A DNA stretch of 64,000 bases from Alteraquisediminimonas sediminicola (GCF_019740335.1 NZ_JAHXZS010000001.1:248001-312000); one strand, 5' to 3'. Positions 46,024 to 54,624 are shown, counted from the stretch's first letter. Numbers and translations: made by a program. The notes: a model not told the origin generated them from the sequence alone.

Positions 46024-48158
46024 ATATCGCCCGCCCGCTCTCGGCTGATCTACCATTGGATGAGACCATCCTGTCTGTGCCGGGGATGCGGTGCGCGGGC
46101 TGCATCTCCAAGATCGAGCGCGGGCTGGCGAATATGGATGGCATTGCCACCGCTCGCGTCAATTTCACCGCCAAACGGGTAACAATCAATCACCTGCCCG
46201 ATCTCAGCCTGCCCGACATTCAGACGGCGTTGAGCGGGATCGGTTTTGACAGCCAGCCCTTATCGGTTGAACTGACAAGGCAGGATCAGGACAGCACGGC
46301 CCTGTTAAAGGCAATGGCGGTCGCCGGTTTTGCCGCGATGAACATCATGCTGCTGTCGGTGTCGATCTGGTCGGGTGCCACGGGCGCGACCCGCGATATG
46401 TTCCACTGGCTATCGGCGCTGATCGCCATTCCGACCGTGGCCTATGCGGGCCAGCCCTTCTTTCACTCGGCCATCAAGGTGTTGCGTCATGGCCGGACCA
46501 ATATGGATGTGCCGATTTCCATCGGGGTTGGCCTCACCACCTTGATGAGCCTTTATGAAACCGCGACTGGCGGGCATCATGCGTGGTTCGATGGCGCGGT
46601 GATGCTGCTGTTTTTCCTGCTGACCGGGCGCTGGCTCGATAGCGTGATGCGGGATCGCGCGCGTGACGGGGTGACGGCGTTGCTGCAGCATCGTTCCGCC
46701 GGGGCGTGGACGCTCGACAATGATGGCCGCGCGGTCTGGACCGATGCCGCGAATGTGCAGCCCGGCATGGTCATGCTGGTGGCACTGGGCGAACGGCTGG
46801 CGGCGGATGGCGTGATTATCAAGGGCTACACCCGGATCGATATGAGCCTGATGACCGGCGAATTCGCGCCGGAGCCGCATCGCATGGGCGATAAGGTGCT
46901 GGCCGGCACGCTCAACCTCGATGCGCCGATTGAAGTCGAAATCACGGCGGTCGGCAATGATACGACCATCGCCGATATTGCGCGGATGATGGAGGATGCG
47001 GGGCAAGGCAAGTCGCGTTATGTCCGGCTCGCGGATCGGGCGGCGCGTTATTATGCGCCTGCCGTTCACACCTTGGCGGCGGGCAGCGCGATTGGCTGGC
47101 TGATCGCGGGGGCGAACCTGCATCAGGCCTTATTGATCGCCGTCGCGGTGTTGCTCATCACCTGTCCTTGCGCCTTGGGCCTTGCCGTGCCGGTCGCGCA
47201 GATCGTGTCGGCGGGCGCCTTGATGAAGCGCGGAATATTGCTGAAGGACGGGTCGGCGCTCGAACGCCTGTCAGAGGTCGACTGCGTCATGCTCGACAAG
47301 ACCGGCACATTGACCTTGGGCCGTCCGACCCCGCAGAATCTCGATGATTTTACGCCCCAAGAACTGGGCATCGCCCTCGCCCTTGCGCGGACCAGCCGCC
47401 ATGTTCTCTCCAATGCCCTCGCCCGTGCGATTGATGCGCGCGGCATATCGGCGTTGTCACTCGATGACGTGCGCGAAGAGGCGGGCAAAGGTGTCTTTGC
47501 GGTCTGGCAGGGGGAAAAGGTCCGGCTTGTTCGTCCTGAACAACAGACAAGCGGCAACAACGCTACCAGCGACATCGCCAGCGCCCTGATCATTGGTGAA
47601 GGCGCAGAAAAGCTGATCCGCTTCACCGATGCGCTGCGCCCCGATGCCGCCGACACCTTAAGCCAATTGCAGGACTTGGGGCTGGAGAGCAGCATTATTT
47701 CGGGCGACCGGATGGACGCGGTGGCACCGGTGGCCCGGGCTTTGGGCCTGACGGCGATGGCAGGGCTGCATCCGCAGGAAAAACTCGATGCGATCATGCG
47801 GCTGCGGGATGCGGGTAAAAAAGTGCTGATGGTCGGCGACGGCATCAACGACGGCCCTGCCCTTGCGGCGGGCCATGCCTCTATCGCGCCGGCTTCGGCC
47901 AGCGATGTCGGCCAGCAGGCGGCGGACCTTGTGTTTGTCGGCGATGGCCTGACCCCGATTCCGCTCGCCATTCGCGCCGCGCGCAAGACGATGAAGATCG
48001 TGCGCGAAAATCTGATGCTCGCGATTGGCTATAATGTCATTGCCGTACCGATGGCGATTGCGGGCATGGTCACGCCATTGATTGCCGCGCTGGCGATGTC
48101 GGGATCGTCGCTGTTGGTGATCGGCAATGCGCTGCGGCTGAACCGGATTGATCGATGA
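46020..48158 (+). CDS. ccoI: Copper-transporting P-type ATPase CcoI (FixI)
   Basis: Delivers copper for CuB insertion into cbb3 oxidase. The 712-aa P1B-ATPase has an N-terminal metal-binding domain (PGMRCAGCISKIER), eight helices with the CPC motif (ITCPCALGLAVP), phosphorylation site DKTGTLTLG, GDRMDAVAPVA and GDGINDGPALAAG. It is the slow, assembly-type CopA2 class by context. It overlaps ccoH and ccoS by 4 nt each. Confidence 0.96.
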   Translation: MNIARPLSADLPLDETILSVPGMRCAGCISKIERGLANMDGIATARVNFTAKRVTINHLPDLSLPDIQTALSGIGFDSQPLSVELTRQDQDSTALLKAMAVAGFAAMNIMLLSVSIWSGATGATRDMFHWLSALIAIPTVAYAGQPFFHSAIKVLRHGRTNMDVPISIGVGLTTLMSLYETATGGHHAWFDGAVMLLFFLLTGRWLDSVMRDRARDGVTALLQHRSAGAWTLDNDGRAVWTDAANVQPGMVMLVALGERLAADGVIIKGYTRIDMSLMTGEFAPEPHRMGDKVLAGTLNLDAPIEVEITAVGNDTTIADIARMMEDAGQGKSRYVRLADRAARYYAPAVHTLAAGSAIGWLIAGANLHQALLIAVAVLLITCPCALGLAVPVAQIVSAGALMKRGILLKDGSALERLSEVDCVMLDKTGTLTLGRPTPQNLDDFTPQELGIALALARTSRHVLSNALARAIDARGISALSLDDVREEAGKGVFAVWQGEKVRLVRPEQQTSGNNATSDIASALIIGEGAEKLIRFTDALRPDAADTLSQLQDLGLESSIISGDRMDAVAPVARALGLTAMAGLHPQEKLDAIMRLRDAGKKVLMVGDGINDGPALAAGHASIAPASASDVGQQAADLVFVGDGLTPIPLAIRAARKTMKIVRENLMLAIGYNVIAVPMAIAGMVTPLIAALAMSGSSLLVIGNALRLNRIDR

Positions 48159-48331
48159 CCGGCCTCGGATTCCTGATCCCGGTGGCATTACTGCTCGGCC
48201 TTGCCGCGCTGGCGGCGTTCTTTTGGGCCTTGCGCGCGGGCCAGTTCGATGATCTCGACGGGGCCTCGCTGCGTATCCTGATCGATGAGGATGATGAGCC
48301 CGTCGGCAAGGACACTCCACCCAAGGCATAA
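48155..48331 (+). CDS. ccoS: cbb3 maturation protein CcoS
   Basis: A 58-aa single-helix protein needed for heme and copper insertion into cbb3 oxidase. It reads MTGLGFLIPVALLLGLAALA, then FFWALRAGQFDDLDG, the family signature, and a short acidic tail. The ATG overlaps the ccoI stop (ATGA). It closes the operon. Confidence 0.94.
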   Translation: MTGLGFLIPVALLLGLAALAAFFWALRAGQFDDLDGASLRILIDEDDEPVGKDTPPKA

Positions 48332-48397
48332 GTCGCTTGGGTGCTTTGTCGGATGGCCTGCGTTTATTCCACGCCTGCCCTGCATCTCATCCGCGCA

Positions 48398-48428
48398 TAA
48401 AAAAACGGGGTCAGTTGCCTGACCCCGT
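48398..48428 (-). terminator. Intrinsic terminator of ompW
   Basis: ACGGGGTCAG (48405-48414) and CTGACCCCGT (48419-48428) pair perfectly, loop TTGC. The A run on the left reads as a U run on the minus strand, 30 nt after the ompW stop. The hairpin may also help end the convergent cco transcript. Confidence 0.9.
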
Positions 48429-48457
48429 TAGGTGGAGGAGCTTGTTAGAATGGGGGG

Positions 48458-49075
48458 TTAGAGCTTGAAGCCCAGACCGACACCCACGATCACCGGATTG
48501 ATATCAACCTTGCCGAGCTTGACGCCGTCGACATAAGCATTGGTGCTGAGACCGATGTACTTGACGTCGAGGTTGAGGAAAACATTGCTGGTCAGGTCGA
48601 AATCGACGCCAGCCTGTGCAGCCCAACCGATATTGTCGTGCAGGTCGATCTTGCTGACGCCCAACGCCGTCTTGCCCACATCGGTCATCTTTTCATTGTA
48701 GAAGATCGTGTAGTTGACGCCCGCGCCGACATAAGGACGCACCTTGCCTTCCGGGTTGAGATGATATTGCGCGGTCAACGTCGGCGGCAACAGGCTGGCA
48801 TGGGCCAGATCGGCACCGGTCACGCCCACGGTGTGGCGGGTGGTGGCGGCGATCAGTTCGAAACCGATGTTGTTGGTCGCCATATAGGTCACGTCGACTT
48901 CCGGCGTGATCGCATTGTCGATCTTGATGTCTGCAACGCCATCAATGCCCTTTTCGTTGGAAATGGCATCAATCGCACGGACACGGACGAGAATATCGCC
49001 AGCAGCAGCGGCGGCAGGAGCAGCATAAGCAAGAACAACAGCAGCGCCCAACAGGGCCTTCGAAGCGTAATTCAC
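48458..49075 (-). CDS. ompW: OmpW-family outer membrane protein
   Basis: An eight-stranded outer-membrane barrel. The 205-aa precursor has a signal peptide (ASKALLGAAVVLAYAAPAAAA|AG), GDILVRVRAIDA as first strand, LPPTLTAQYHLNPEGKVRPY and YVGAGVNYTIFYNE, both OmpW marks, and ends GVGLGFKL with an aliphatic terminus. I chose GTG 49075 because GGAGA lies 5 nt upstream; ATG 49087 is an alternative. In enterics OmpW is linked to the aerobic-anaerobic switch through FNR; here FNR sites lie between it and hemN. Confidence 0.88.
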   Translation of the reverse strand: MNYASKALLGAAVVLAYAAPAAAAAGDILVRVRAIDAISNEKGIDGVADIKIDNAITPEVDVTYMATNNIGFELIAATTRHTVGVTGADLAHASLLPPTLTAQYHLNPEGKVRPYVGAGVNYTIFYNEKMTDVGKTALGVSKIDLHDNIGWAAQAGVDFDLTSNVFLNLDVKYIGLSTNAYVDGVKLGKVDINPVIVGVGLGFKL

Positions 49076-49256
49076 ATCATTCTCCATGTTTCGCAAAGGC
49101 CAAATCCCCATTTGCCGCCGCATGTCCGAATATTGCCGCCTCTTCCTCCCGGAACGAGACATATCGGCATTTCGATCATATGGCGTGCCAACCCCGGTAA
49201 TCGGCGCTGGCGGCCCCTGACGAAGACCTCTCTAGGCGGGGTTGAATGCGCACTCC

Positions 49257-49270
49257 TTGACCTAAGCCAA
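49257..49270. promoter_or_regulatory. Imperfect FNR site between ompW and hemN
   Basis: TTGACCTAAGCCAA matches TTGA-N6-TCAA at seven of eight positions and resembles the perfect ccoN site (TTGACCTAGGTCAA). Centred at -41.5 for hemN it would give a start near 49305 and a 24-nt leader. Confidence 0.5.
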
Positions 49271-49278
49271 TTTATTTC

Positions 49279-49292
49279 TTGATCCGGATCAA
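49279..49292. promoter_or_regulatory. Perfect FNR box upstream of hemN
   Basis: TTGATCCGGATCAA is a perfect palindrome identical to the E. coli FNR consensus TTGAT-N4-ATCAA. It ends 36 nt before the hemN ATG, so it is either a very close activator site or, if the distal site activates, a downstream repression site. Confidence 0.85.
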
Positions 49293-49328
49293 TGATATTG
49301 GAGGCCTTAATCCTGCATTTGGCGATGA

Positions 49329-50651
49329 ATGTGGACCTATCACCCTCACCTTCTGGAACAGCCGGTCCCCCGTTACACCAGCTATCCGACCGCGGCAGAG
49401 TTCAGCGATGCTGTGGGGCCGGATGAGATGTGCCGGGCGCTTGGCCTAATAGGGGAAAAGGACAGGCTCTCGCTTTATGTCCACATTCCATATTGTCAGG
49501 AAATCTGCTGGTATTGCGGCTGCAATACGGGCGTGGCGAACCGTCCACAGCGTCTTGCCCATTATCTCGAAGCGCTGGATCTGGAGATTGGCCTGATCGC
49601 GCAACGATTGGGCGGGCGCGGTCAAGTGTCGCATATCGCCTTTGGTGGTGGCAGTCCGAATGCGATCAAGCCGATCGATTTCGTGCGGCTGGTAGATCGG
49701 CTCGTCACCGCGTTTCGCATTGCCCGCCCGATTGTCTCGGTCGAACTCGATCCGCGCGGATTTACGCCTGAATGGGCGCAGGTGCTGTCCTTGACCGGGG
49801 TGAACCGGGTCAGCCTTGGGGTGCAAAGCTTTTCGCCAGCAGTACAGGCCGCAATTGGCCGAGTGCAGCCGACCGATCTGATCGAGAATTGCGTTGCGCA
49901 ATTACGTGGGCGGCAGATCGACAACATCAATTTCGATCTGATGTATGGCCTGCCCGGACAAGATGATGCGATCCTGCTCGATACGCTGAGCGAGGCAGTG
50001 CGGCTGAAGGCAACGACCATTTCGTTATTCGGCTATGCCCATGTCCCCCATCTGATCCCGCGCCAGCGTCGGATTGATGCGACCGCCCTGCCCGATGTGC
50101 GCGCGCGGTTCGATCAGGCGGCAAAGGGCCATGCGTTCCTGCTGGAGGCTGGCTATGTGCCGGTCGGGTTCGATCATTATGCTCTGCCCGGGTCGCCTTT
50201 GGCATTGGCGCAGAAAGACGGCACGCTGCGGCGTAACTTCCAAGGCTTTACCGCCGATCCGCATGATAGCCTGATCGGCATTGGCGCAACCGCGATCAGC
50301 AGCTTTCCGGGCCTTCTCGCCCAAAATGAAAAGAATACAGGGCGTTATCGCATGCTGGTATCGGCGGGTCGCTTGCCCGCATCGAGAGGCATACTCCGCA
50401 GCCCGGAAGATCAGCGCCGTGGCCATGTGATCGAACAGATATTGTGCTTTGGCCGGGCGAATATCGCGCCGCTCGGCGATACGCCGGGCTATCGCCACTT
50501 ATTGGAACGCCATGAAGCGCTGGGTCTTATTCGTTGGGAAGGTGATCAACTGATCCTCTCGCCGGAAGCCCGCCCCTATGCCCGCACCATTGCGGTGGTG
50601 TTCGATAAATGGCGGCAAGCGACGACGATGCAATTCAGCCATGCGATCTGA
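49329..50651 (+). CDS. hemN: Oxygen-independent coproporphyrinogen III oxidase
   Basis: Radical-SAM enzyme of heme synthesis that works without oxygen. The 440-aa protein has PRYTSYPTAAEF, the cluster motif YCQEICWYCGCN (CxxxCxxC plus the extra Cys of HemN), FGGGSPN and RVSLGVQSF. This is HemN proper, not HemW. It provides heme when oxygen is low, matching the FNR box upstream and the cbb3 genes. Its end overlaps a small secreted-protein gene by 11 nt. Confidence 0.95.
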   Translation: MWTYHPHLLEQPVPRYTSYPTAAEFSDAVGPDEMCRALGLIGEKDRLSLYVHIPYCQEICWYCGCNTGVANRPQRLAHYLEALDLEIGLIAQRLGGRGQVSHIAFGGGSPNAIKPIDFVRLVDRLVTAFRIARPIVSVELDPRGFTPEWAQVLSLTGVNRVSLGVQSFSPAVQAAIGRVQPTDLIENCVAQLRGRQIDNINFDLMYGLPGQDDAILLDTLSEAVRLKATTISLFGYAHVPHLIPRQRRIDATALPDVRARFDQAAKGHAFLLEAGYVPVGFDHYALPGSPLALAQKDGTLRRNFQGFTADPHDSLIGIGATAISSFPGLLAQNEKNTGRYRMLVSAGRLPASRGILRSPEDQRRGHVIEQILCFGRANIAPLGDTPGYRHLLERHEALGLIRWEGDQLILSPEARPYARTIAVVFDKWRQATTMQFSHAI

Positions 50652-50889
50652 ATCTAAATGGTGGCGTGCGCCCGAGGCACTGGCATTGTTGAGTCTCACG
50701 CTCGCGCCGATTGCGCCTGCCATGGCCCAGATGCCAAATATCATGATGGTCACGATCTGCACCGGTGGGGAAACGCGGATGATGGCGATCAAACTCCATC
50801 GCGACCCAGCGGAAAAGAGCGATGATTGTCCGCGCGTCTGCCATGCGATTTGCGACCGCAAGCGTCATGACGGGTGCGACGAAGAATAA
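50641..50889 (+). CDS. Small secreted Cys-rich protein (82 aa), function unknown
   Basis: I do not recognise a named family. A signal peptide (APEALALLSLTLAPIAPAMA|Q) leaves a mature part of about 52 aa with five Cys (ICTGG, DDCPRVCHAIC, DGC) and several Met (MPNIMMV, TRMMAIK). CPRVCH is a CxxxCH arrangement, which could bind a metal or, less likely, heme. The start overlaps the hemN end by 11 nt, so it should be co-expressed under FNR. A periplasmic metal-handling role near the heme/cbb3 genes is a guess. Confidence 0.6.
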   Translation: MRSESKWWRAPEALALLSLTLAPIAPAMAQMPNIMMVTICTGGETRMMAIKLHRDPAEKSDDCPRVCHAICDRKRHDGCDEE

Positions 50890-50980
50890 GCACCGCCACC
50901 GTCGATAATCGAAATTCCACGCCTCACCACTTGCAAACCCGGAATTTATGCCGCAGCGTCCGATTAGAGGACGGGTCAAC

Positions 50981-51436
50981 ATGCGCACTTATCTCGTTGT
51001 TATTGATGAAACGCCGGAAGCACGGGTCGCCCTGCGCTTCGCATCGCGGCGCGCGATCAAGACCAATGGCAATGTGATCATCGTCGCCATGGTCCCGCGT
51101 CCGGAGTTCGTGCAATGGGGCGGTGTACAGGCCGCAATGGAGGCTGAGGCCGTGGAGCGGGTCGAGGGCTTGCTGGCAGATGCGGCTGGTGAATTGACGA
51201 GCGACCACGGGCTGCAACCGGAAATTCTTGTCCGCAAGGGTGAACCGACCGCCATTATCCACAGTATATTACAAGAATATCCGGCGATTTGCGCGCTGGT
51301 GCTGGGCGCTGCGCCGACGGGCAAGCCCGGACCTTTGGTCAGCCATTTTTCCGGCACGGATGTGGGCCAGTTGCGTTGCCCGGTGATGATTATTCCCGGA
51401 TCTCTCGATGATGCCAGCATTGATGAATTGAGTTGA
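50981..51436 (+). CDS. Universal stress protein (UspA family)
   Basis: A 151-aa alpha/beta protein of the UspA fold: strand RTYLVVIDETPEARVALRFA at the start, NVIIVAMVPRPEF, VRKGEPTAIIHSIL and the C-terminal nucleotide region ALVLGAAPTG...LRCPVMIIPGS. The glycine loop GxxGx9G(S/T) is incomplete, so ATP binding is uncertain. The ATG at 50981 has AGAGGA upstream. Close to FNR targets, as are usp genes in other proteobacteria, but no FNR box is seen before it. Confidence 0.85.
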   Translation: MRTYLVVIDETPEARVALRFASRRAIKTNGNVIIVAMVPRPEFVQWGGVQAAMEAEAVERVEGLLADAAGELTSDHGLQPEILVRKGEPTAIIHSILQEYPAICALVLGAAPTGKPGPLVSHFSGTDVGQLRCPVMIIPGSLDDASIDELS

Positions 51437-51491
51437 ATGCACCGGTGTTGCGCCGGTTGAATAATGTGTCTTGCTTAACAAAGGGGGCAGT

Positions 51492-52862
51492 ATGAGCCGC
51501 AACTACGATATCGCCGAATTAAAGCGTCTGGACGTTGCCCATCACCTGCCCGCCCAGCAGGATTACAAGCTGATCGAAGACATGGGCGGTAGCCGGATCA
51601 TCACCCGCGCCGATGGCTGCTACATTCATGACGGCGATGGTAATCGCATCTTGGACGGCATGTCGGGCCTGTGGTGTGTCAATATCGGCTATGGCCGGAC
51701 GGAGCTGGCGGATGTCGCGGCAGAACAGATGCGCGAGCTGCCATATTACAATACCTTCTTCAAAACGGTGACGCCGCCTGCGGTGCTGCTGGCCACGAAG
51801 ATTTCGAGCCTGACAGGCGACCGCCTGCCCCATATTTTCTTTAACTCTTCGGGGTCGGAAGCCAATGACACCGTGTTTCGCATGGTCCGCCATTATTGGA
51901 AGTTGAAGGGCGAACCGAAGCGCACGATCTTCATTTCGCGCCACAATGCCTATCATGGCTCGACCGTTGCAGGCGTCAGCCTTGGCGGGATGAAGGCGAT
52001 GCACGCCCAAGGCGATTTGCCGATCCCCGGCGTCGAACATGTGCGCCAGCCTTATTGGTTCAATGAGGGCCGTGACATGGACCCCATCGCCTTTGGCCAG
52101 CTTTGCGCCTCGGCGATTGAAGAGCGGATCATCGCGGTCGGCCCCGAAAATGTCGCGGCCTTTATCGGCGAACCCGTGCAAGGCGCAGGCGGGGTCATCA
52201 TCCCGCCCTCCGGTTATTGGCAGGCGGTCGAGGCGATCTGCCGGAAATACGGCATCTTGCTGGTGGCGGATGAGGTGATTTGCGGTTTTGGCCGGACGGG
52301 CAACTGGTTTGGTCATCAAACCCTTGGTTTCAGCCCGGACATCATCTCGATGGCGAAGGGGCTGTCCTCCGGTTATATGCCGATTTCCGCCAATGCCGTG
52401 TCGAAGGAAATCGTCGATGTGCTGAAAACCGGCGGCGATTTCGTCCATGGCTATACCTATTCCGGCCATCCGGTCGCCGCGGCAGTCGCCTTGCGTAATA
52501 TCGAGATCATGGAGCGCGAGCATCTGATCGAACGGGTGCGGGACGATGTCGGGCCTTATCTGGCGAACGCGCTGGCGACGCTGAACGACCATCCATTGGT
52601 GGGTGAAGCGCGGTCCTTGGGGTTGATCGGCGCGGTGGAAATCGTCTCCGACAAGGAAACAGGCGCGCGATTTGGCGGAAAAGAAGGTAATGCCGGACCG
52701 ATCGTGCGCGATCTGTGCATCGCCAATGGGCTGATGGTTCGGGCGATCCGCGATTCGATTGTGTTGTGTCCGCCGCTCATCATTTCGCATGAACAAGTCG
52801 ACTCGTTAATCGAGATTATAAGATCATCGCTTGACGAAGCGCAGGAGGTTCTTGCACGATAG
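51492..52862 (+). CDS. Class III PLP aminotransferase
   Basis: A 456-aa fold-type I transaminase. It shows DGMSGLWCVNIGYGR, FFNSSGSEANDT for phosphate binding, HNAYHGSTVAGVSLGG, GEPVQGAGGVIIPP, VADEVICGFGRTGNWF and the PLP Lys in SMAKGLSSGYMP. The pattern is close to putrescine/polyamine- or omega-amino-acid:pyruvate aminotransferases, but the amino donor cannot be fixed. ATG 51492 follows AAAGGGGG. It appears monocistronic. Confidence 0.9.
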   Translation: MSRNYDIAELKRLDVAHHLPAQQDYKLIEDMGGSRIITRADGCYIHDGDGNRILDGMSGLWCVNIGYGRTELADVAAEQMRELPYYNTFFKTVTPPAVLLATKISSLTGDRLPHIFFNSSGSEANDTVFRMVRHYWKLKGEPKRTIFISRHNAYHGSTVAGVSLGGMKAMHAQGDLPIPGVEHVRQPYWFNEGRDMDPIAFGQLCASAIEERIIAVGPENVAAFIGEPVQGAGGVIIPPSGYWQAVEAICRKYGILLVADEVICGFGRTGNWFGHQTLGFSPDIISMAKGLSSGYMPISANAVSKEIVDVLKTGGDFVHGYTYSGHPVAAAVALRNIEIMEREHLIERVRDDVGPYLANALATLNDHPLVGEARSLGLIGAVEIVSDKETGARFGGKEGNAGPIVRDLCIANGLMVRAIRDSIVLCPPLIISHEQVDSLIEIIRSSLDEAQEVLAR

Positions 52863-52930
52863 AGTTGTTAATCAGACGCTAACCTTATTGATGTCATAAT
52901 GGCAGCATCACTTGAGAAGGGGCTTTGATC

Positions 52931-53467
52931 ATGAGCGAGCATCAAGGACAGGACGTTGGCAATCTGATGATTTCGGAATTGCGCGAGTTCGCAAGCTTTT
53001 CGCCTGCGGCCCAGCGCTATATCCGTCGCTCGCTCGATGTGGCGTTCGAACGCCATGATGCCATTCAAACCTGGTCGCGCGACATGGTCGAACAGGTCAG
53101 CATCAAGGTGCAGACTCGTTATTACAGCGACCTGCCCGAATTGCGGCACATGATCCCGACCGATGCAGCGATTGACCATCATGGCCCGTTCTTTGCAGCA
53201 ATGCTGAAACTCGCGGCGTTCGACCTTGGTCAAGGGCGCATCAATTCATTTGGCGCGTTCCGCTTTTTATATGAACGCCTGCTCGGCGCGGCGGTCAGGC
53301 CTTGGTTGCCATCCGCCTTTTGCGGCGCAGCGGCGATGCCGCATCTCGACCCCGAACGTCGGCGCGATTTGTTGCAGTCGATCAGCGAAGCCGCCGCGAC
53401 CGCCCATGGCTGGTCATCGCGCGAACCGAGCTTTTTCCCGGAATGGGTGGAAAAGATCGAAGCTTGA
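52931..53467 (+). CDS. Conserved protein of unknown function (178 aa)
   Basis: I recognise no domain. The chain is soluble, without signal peptide or membrane helix, and mostly alpha-helical by pattern (GNLMISELREFASFSPAAQRY, IRRSLDVAFERHDAIQTW). Notable are the His pair AIDHHGPFFAAML, FRFLYERLLGAAVRPWL and a single Cys (FCGAAAM). Start ATG 52931 has an AAGGGG site. It stands alone after the aminotransferase gene. Confidence 0.6.
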   Translation: MSEHQGQDVGNLMISELREFASFSPAAQRYIRRSLDVAFERHDAIQTWSRDMVEQVSIKVQTRYYSDLPELRHMIPTDAAIDHHGPFFAAMLKLAAFDLGQGRINSFGAFRFLYERLLGAAVRPWLPSAFCGAAAMPHLDPERRRDLLQSISEAAATAHGWSSREPSFFPEWVEKIEA

Positions 53468-53537
53468 AGCCTGGTGCAGCAATTAAAAGCACCGGGCGGA
53501 CTGTCGCTTACTTGTAGATGTCATATTGGACGCCCAA

Positions 53538-53831
53538 ATGAGCGTCATGTTCTTGTCAGGCAATGATTGGTGTAATCGCGCGGCGGTGGTGATCGGCATA
53601 TTGCTGGTGATCTCATCGCCGCTGGTTGGCCTGTTGCCCGGTCCGGGTGGTGTCGTCGTGCTGGCACTAGGTCTTGGCTTGATATTGCGCAGCTCCAGAC
53701 GTGCCCGCAAACTCTATGTGCGATTCCGTCGTCGCTGGCCGCGATATGGCCGGTTCACCGAAATGGCGCTCCGAACAGCACGGCGAAAGCGGCTTAAGCG
53801 TCAATTACGCGATAAAAATGAACCGGAGTGA
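53538..53831 (+). CDS. PGPGW-type small transmembrane protein
   Basis: A 97-aa membrane protein with two hydrophobic segments, RAAVVIGILLVISSPLVGL and VVVLALGLGLILR, joined by LLPGPGG, the signature of the PGPGW family, and a strongly basic tail (RFRRRWPRYGRF, RRKRLKRQLRDK). Function is unknown. ATG 53538 is preceded by in-frame TTG 53526. It ends 96 nt before rpmH. Confidence 0.72.
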   Translation: MSVMFLSGNDWCNRAAVVIGILLVISSPLVGLLPGPGGVVVLALGLGLILRSSRRARKLYVRFRRRWPRYGRFTEMALRTARRKRLKRQLRDKNEPE

Positions 53832-53927
53832 TTGACTTGGGGACCGGTTTTGCCTATCCGCGCGGCTTCAACGGCTACCTCTTAAGGCGGTGGCCCGCAT
53901 TATTTGCTACTGATCGAGGATTGACCA

Positions 53928-54062
53928 ATGAAGCGTACCTTCCAACCGAGCCGCCTCGTGCGCAAGCGTCGTCACGGCTTCCGCAGCCGCACGGCTACTG
54001 TTGGCGGTCGCAAGGTCCTGCGTGCGCGTCGCGCCCGTGGCCGCAAGTCGCTGTCCGCCTGA
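53928..54062 (+). CDS. rpmH: Ribosomal protein bL34
   Basis: A 44-aa basic large-subunit protein: [20 protein letters not shown], then [20 protein letters not shown] and the end LSA. Sequence is near consensus for bL34. GAGGA lies 7 nt before the ATG. It heads the conserved rpmH-rnpA-yidD-yidC run; dnaA is not next to it, as is usual in alphaproteobacteria. Confidence 0.97.
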   Translation: MKRTFQPSRLVRKRRHGFRSRTATVGGRKVLRARRARGRKSLSA

Positions 54063-54400
54063 GCGAGACCCGCATCGCGTCAATCCCGAAGCGCGCGGAC
54101 TTTCTCCGCGCCAATTCGGGGCTGCGTGCGCCTATGCCGGGTTTCGTGCTCTTGGCACGTGACCGCAACGATCAGGACCAGTCGATCCGGCTTGGCCTGA
54201 CGGTGACCAAAAAAATCGGCAACGCCGTCGTGCGCAACCGCATGCGACGGCGTTTTCGTGCGCTTGCGCAATCGCTGATGCCCGAACTCGGACGGCCCGG
54301 ACATGATTATGTCCTGATCGGTCGCGCGGGCGGTATTGAGCGCGATTTCGACAATCTGGAACAGGAATTGCGCAAGGCATTGCGCAAGCTATCGCGTTGA
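54059..54400 (+). CDS. rnpA: RNase P protein component
   Basis: Binds the RNase P RNA and helps 5' processing of tRNAs. Motifs are [16 protein letters not shown] at the N-terminus, [20 protein letters not shown] (the RNR RNA-binding block) and [10 protein letters not shown]. The reading frame has no ATG, GTG or TTG in a sensible place: the nearest fit is CTG 54059, which overlaps the rpmH stop (CTGA) and gives 113 aa. TTG 53921 would enclose all of rpmH but abuts the ribosome site; ATG 54134 would cut off conserved residues. The stop overlaps yidD. Confidence 0.85.
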   Translation: MSETRIASIPKRADFLRANSGLRAPMPGFVLLARDRNDQDQSIRLGLTVTKKIGNAVVRNRMRRRFRALAQSLMPELGRPGHDYVLIGRAGGIERDFDNLEQELRKALRKLSR

Positions 54401-54609
54401 TCACGCGACTGTTCGTTCTATTGGCCAAGGGGTGGCAAAAAGGCCCATCGGCCATTCTGCCCCCTAGCTGTCGCTTCGCCCCGTCATGTTCGGCCTATGC
54501 AATCGAGGCATGGACGCGCTATGGGGCGTTCAAAGGTAGCTGGTTGGCGTTACGACGCATCCTGCGCTGTCATCCATTTGGCGGGTCCGGTTATGATCCC
54601 GTTCCATGA
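54397..54609 (+). CDS. yidD: Membrane protein insertion efficiency factor YidD
   Basis: A 70-aa protein with [17 protein letters not shown], the CR.xPSCSxYA signature, and [18 protein letters not shown] at the end. It sits at the membrane and aids YidC-dependent insertion. It starts at TTG overlapping the rnpA stop (TTGA) and precedes yidC by 15 nt. Confidence 0.94.
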   Translation: MITRLFVLLAKGWQKGPSAILPPSCRFAPSCSAYAIEAWTRYGAFKGSWLALRRILRCHPFGGSGYDPVP

Positions 54610-54624
54610 TCTGGGGGAAGTAAA

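Noticed and set aside
53828-54058. N-terminal extension of RnpA covering all of rpmH
   Set aside because: The extension has no RnpA-like residues, and the only candidate start near rpmH (TTG 53921) directly abuts the ribosome site.
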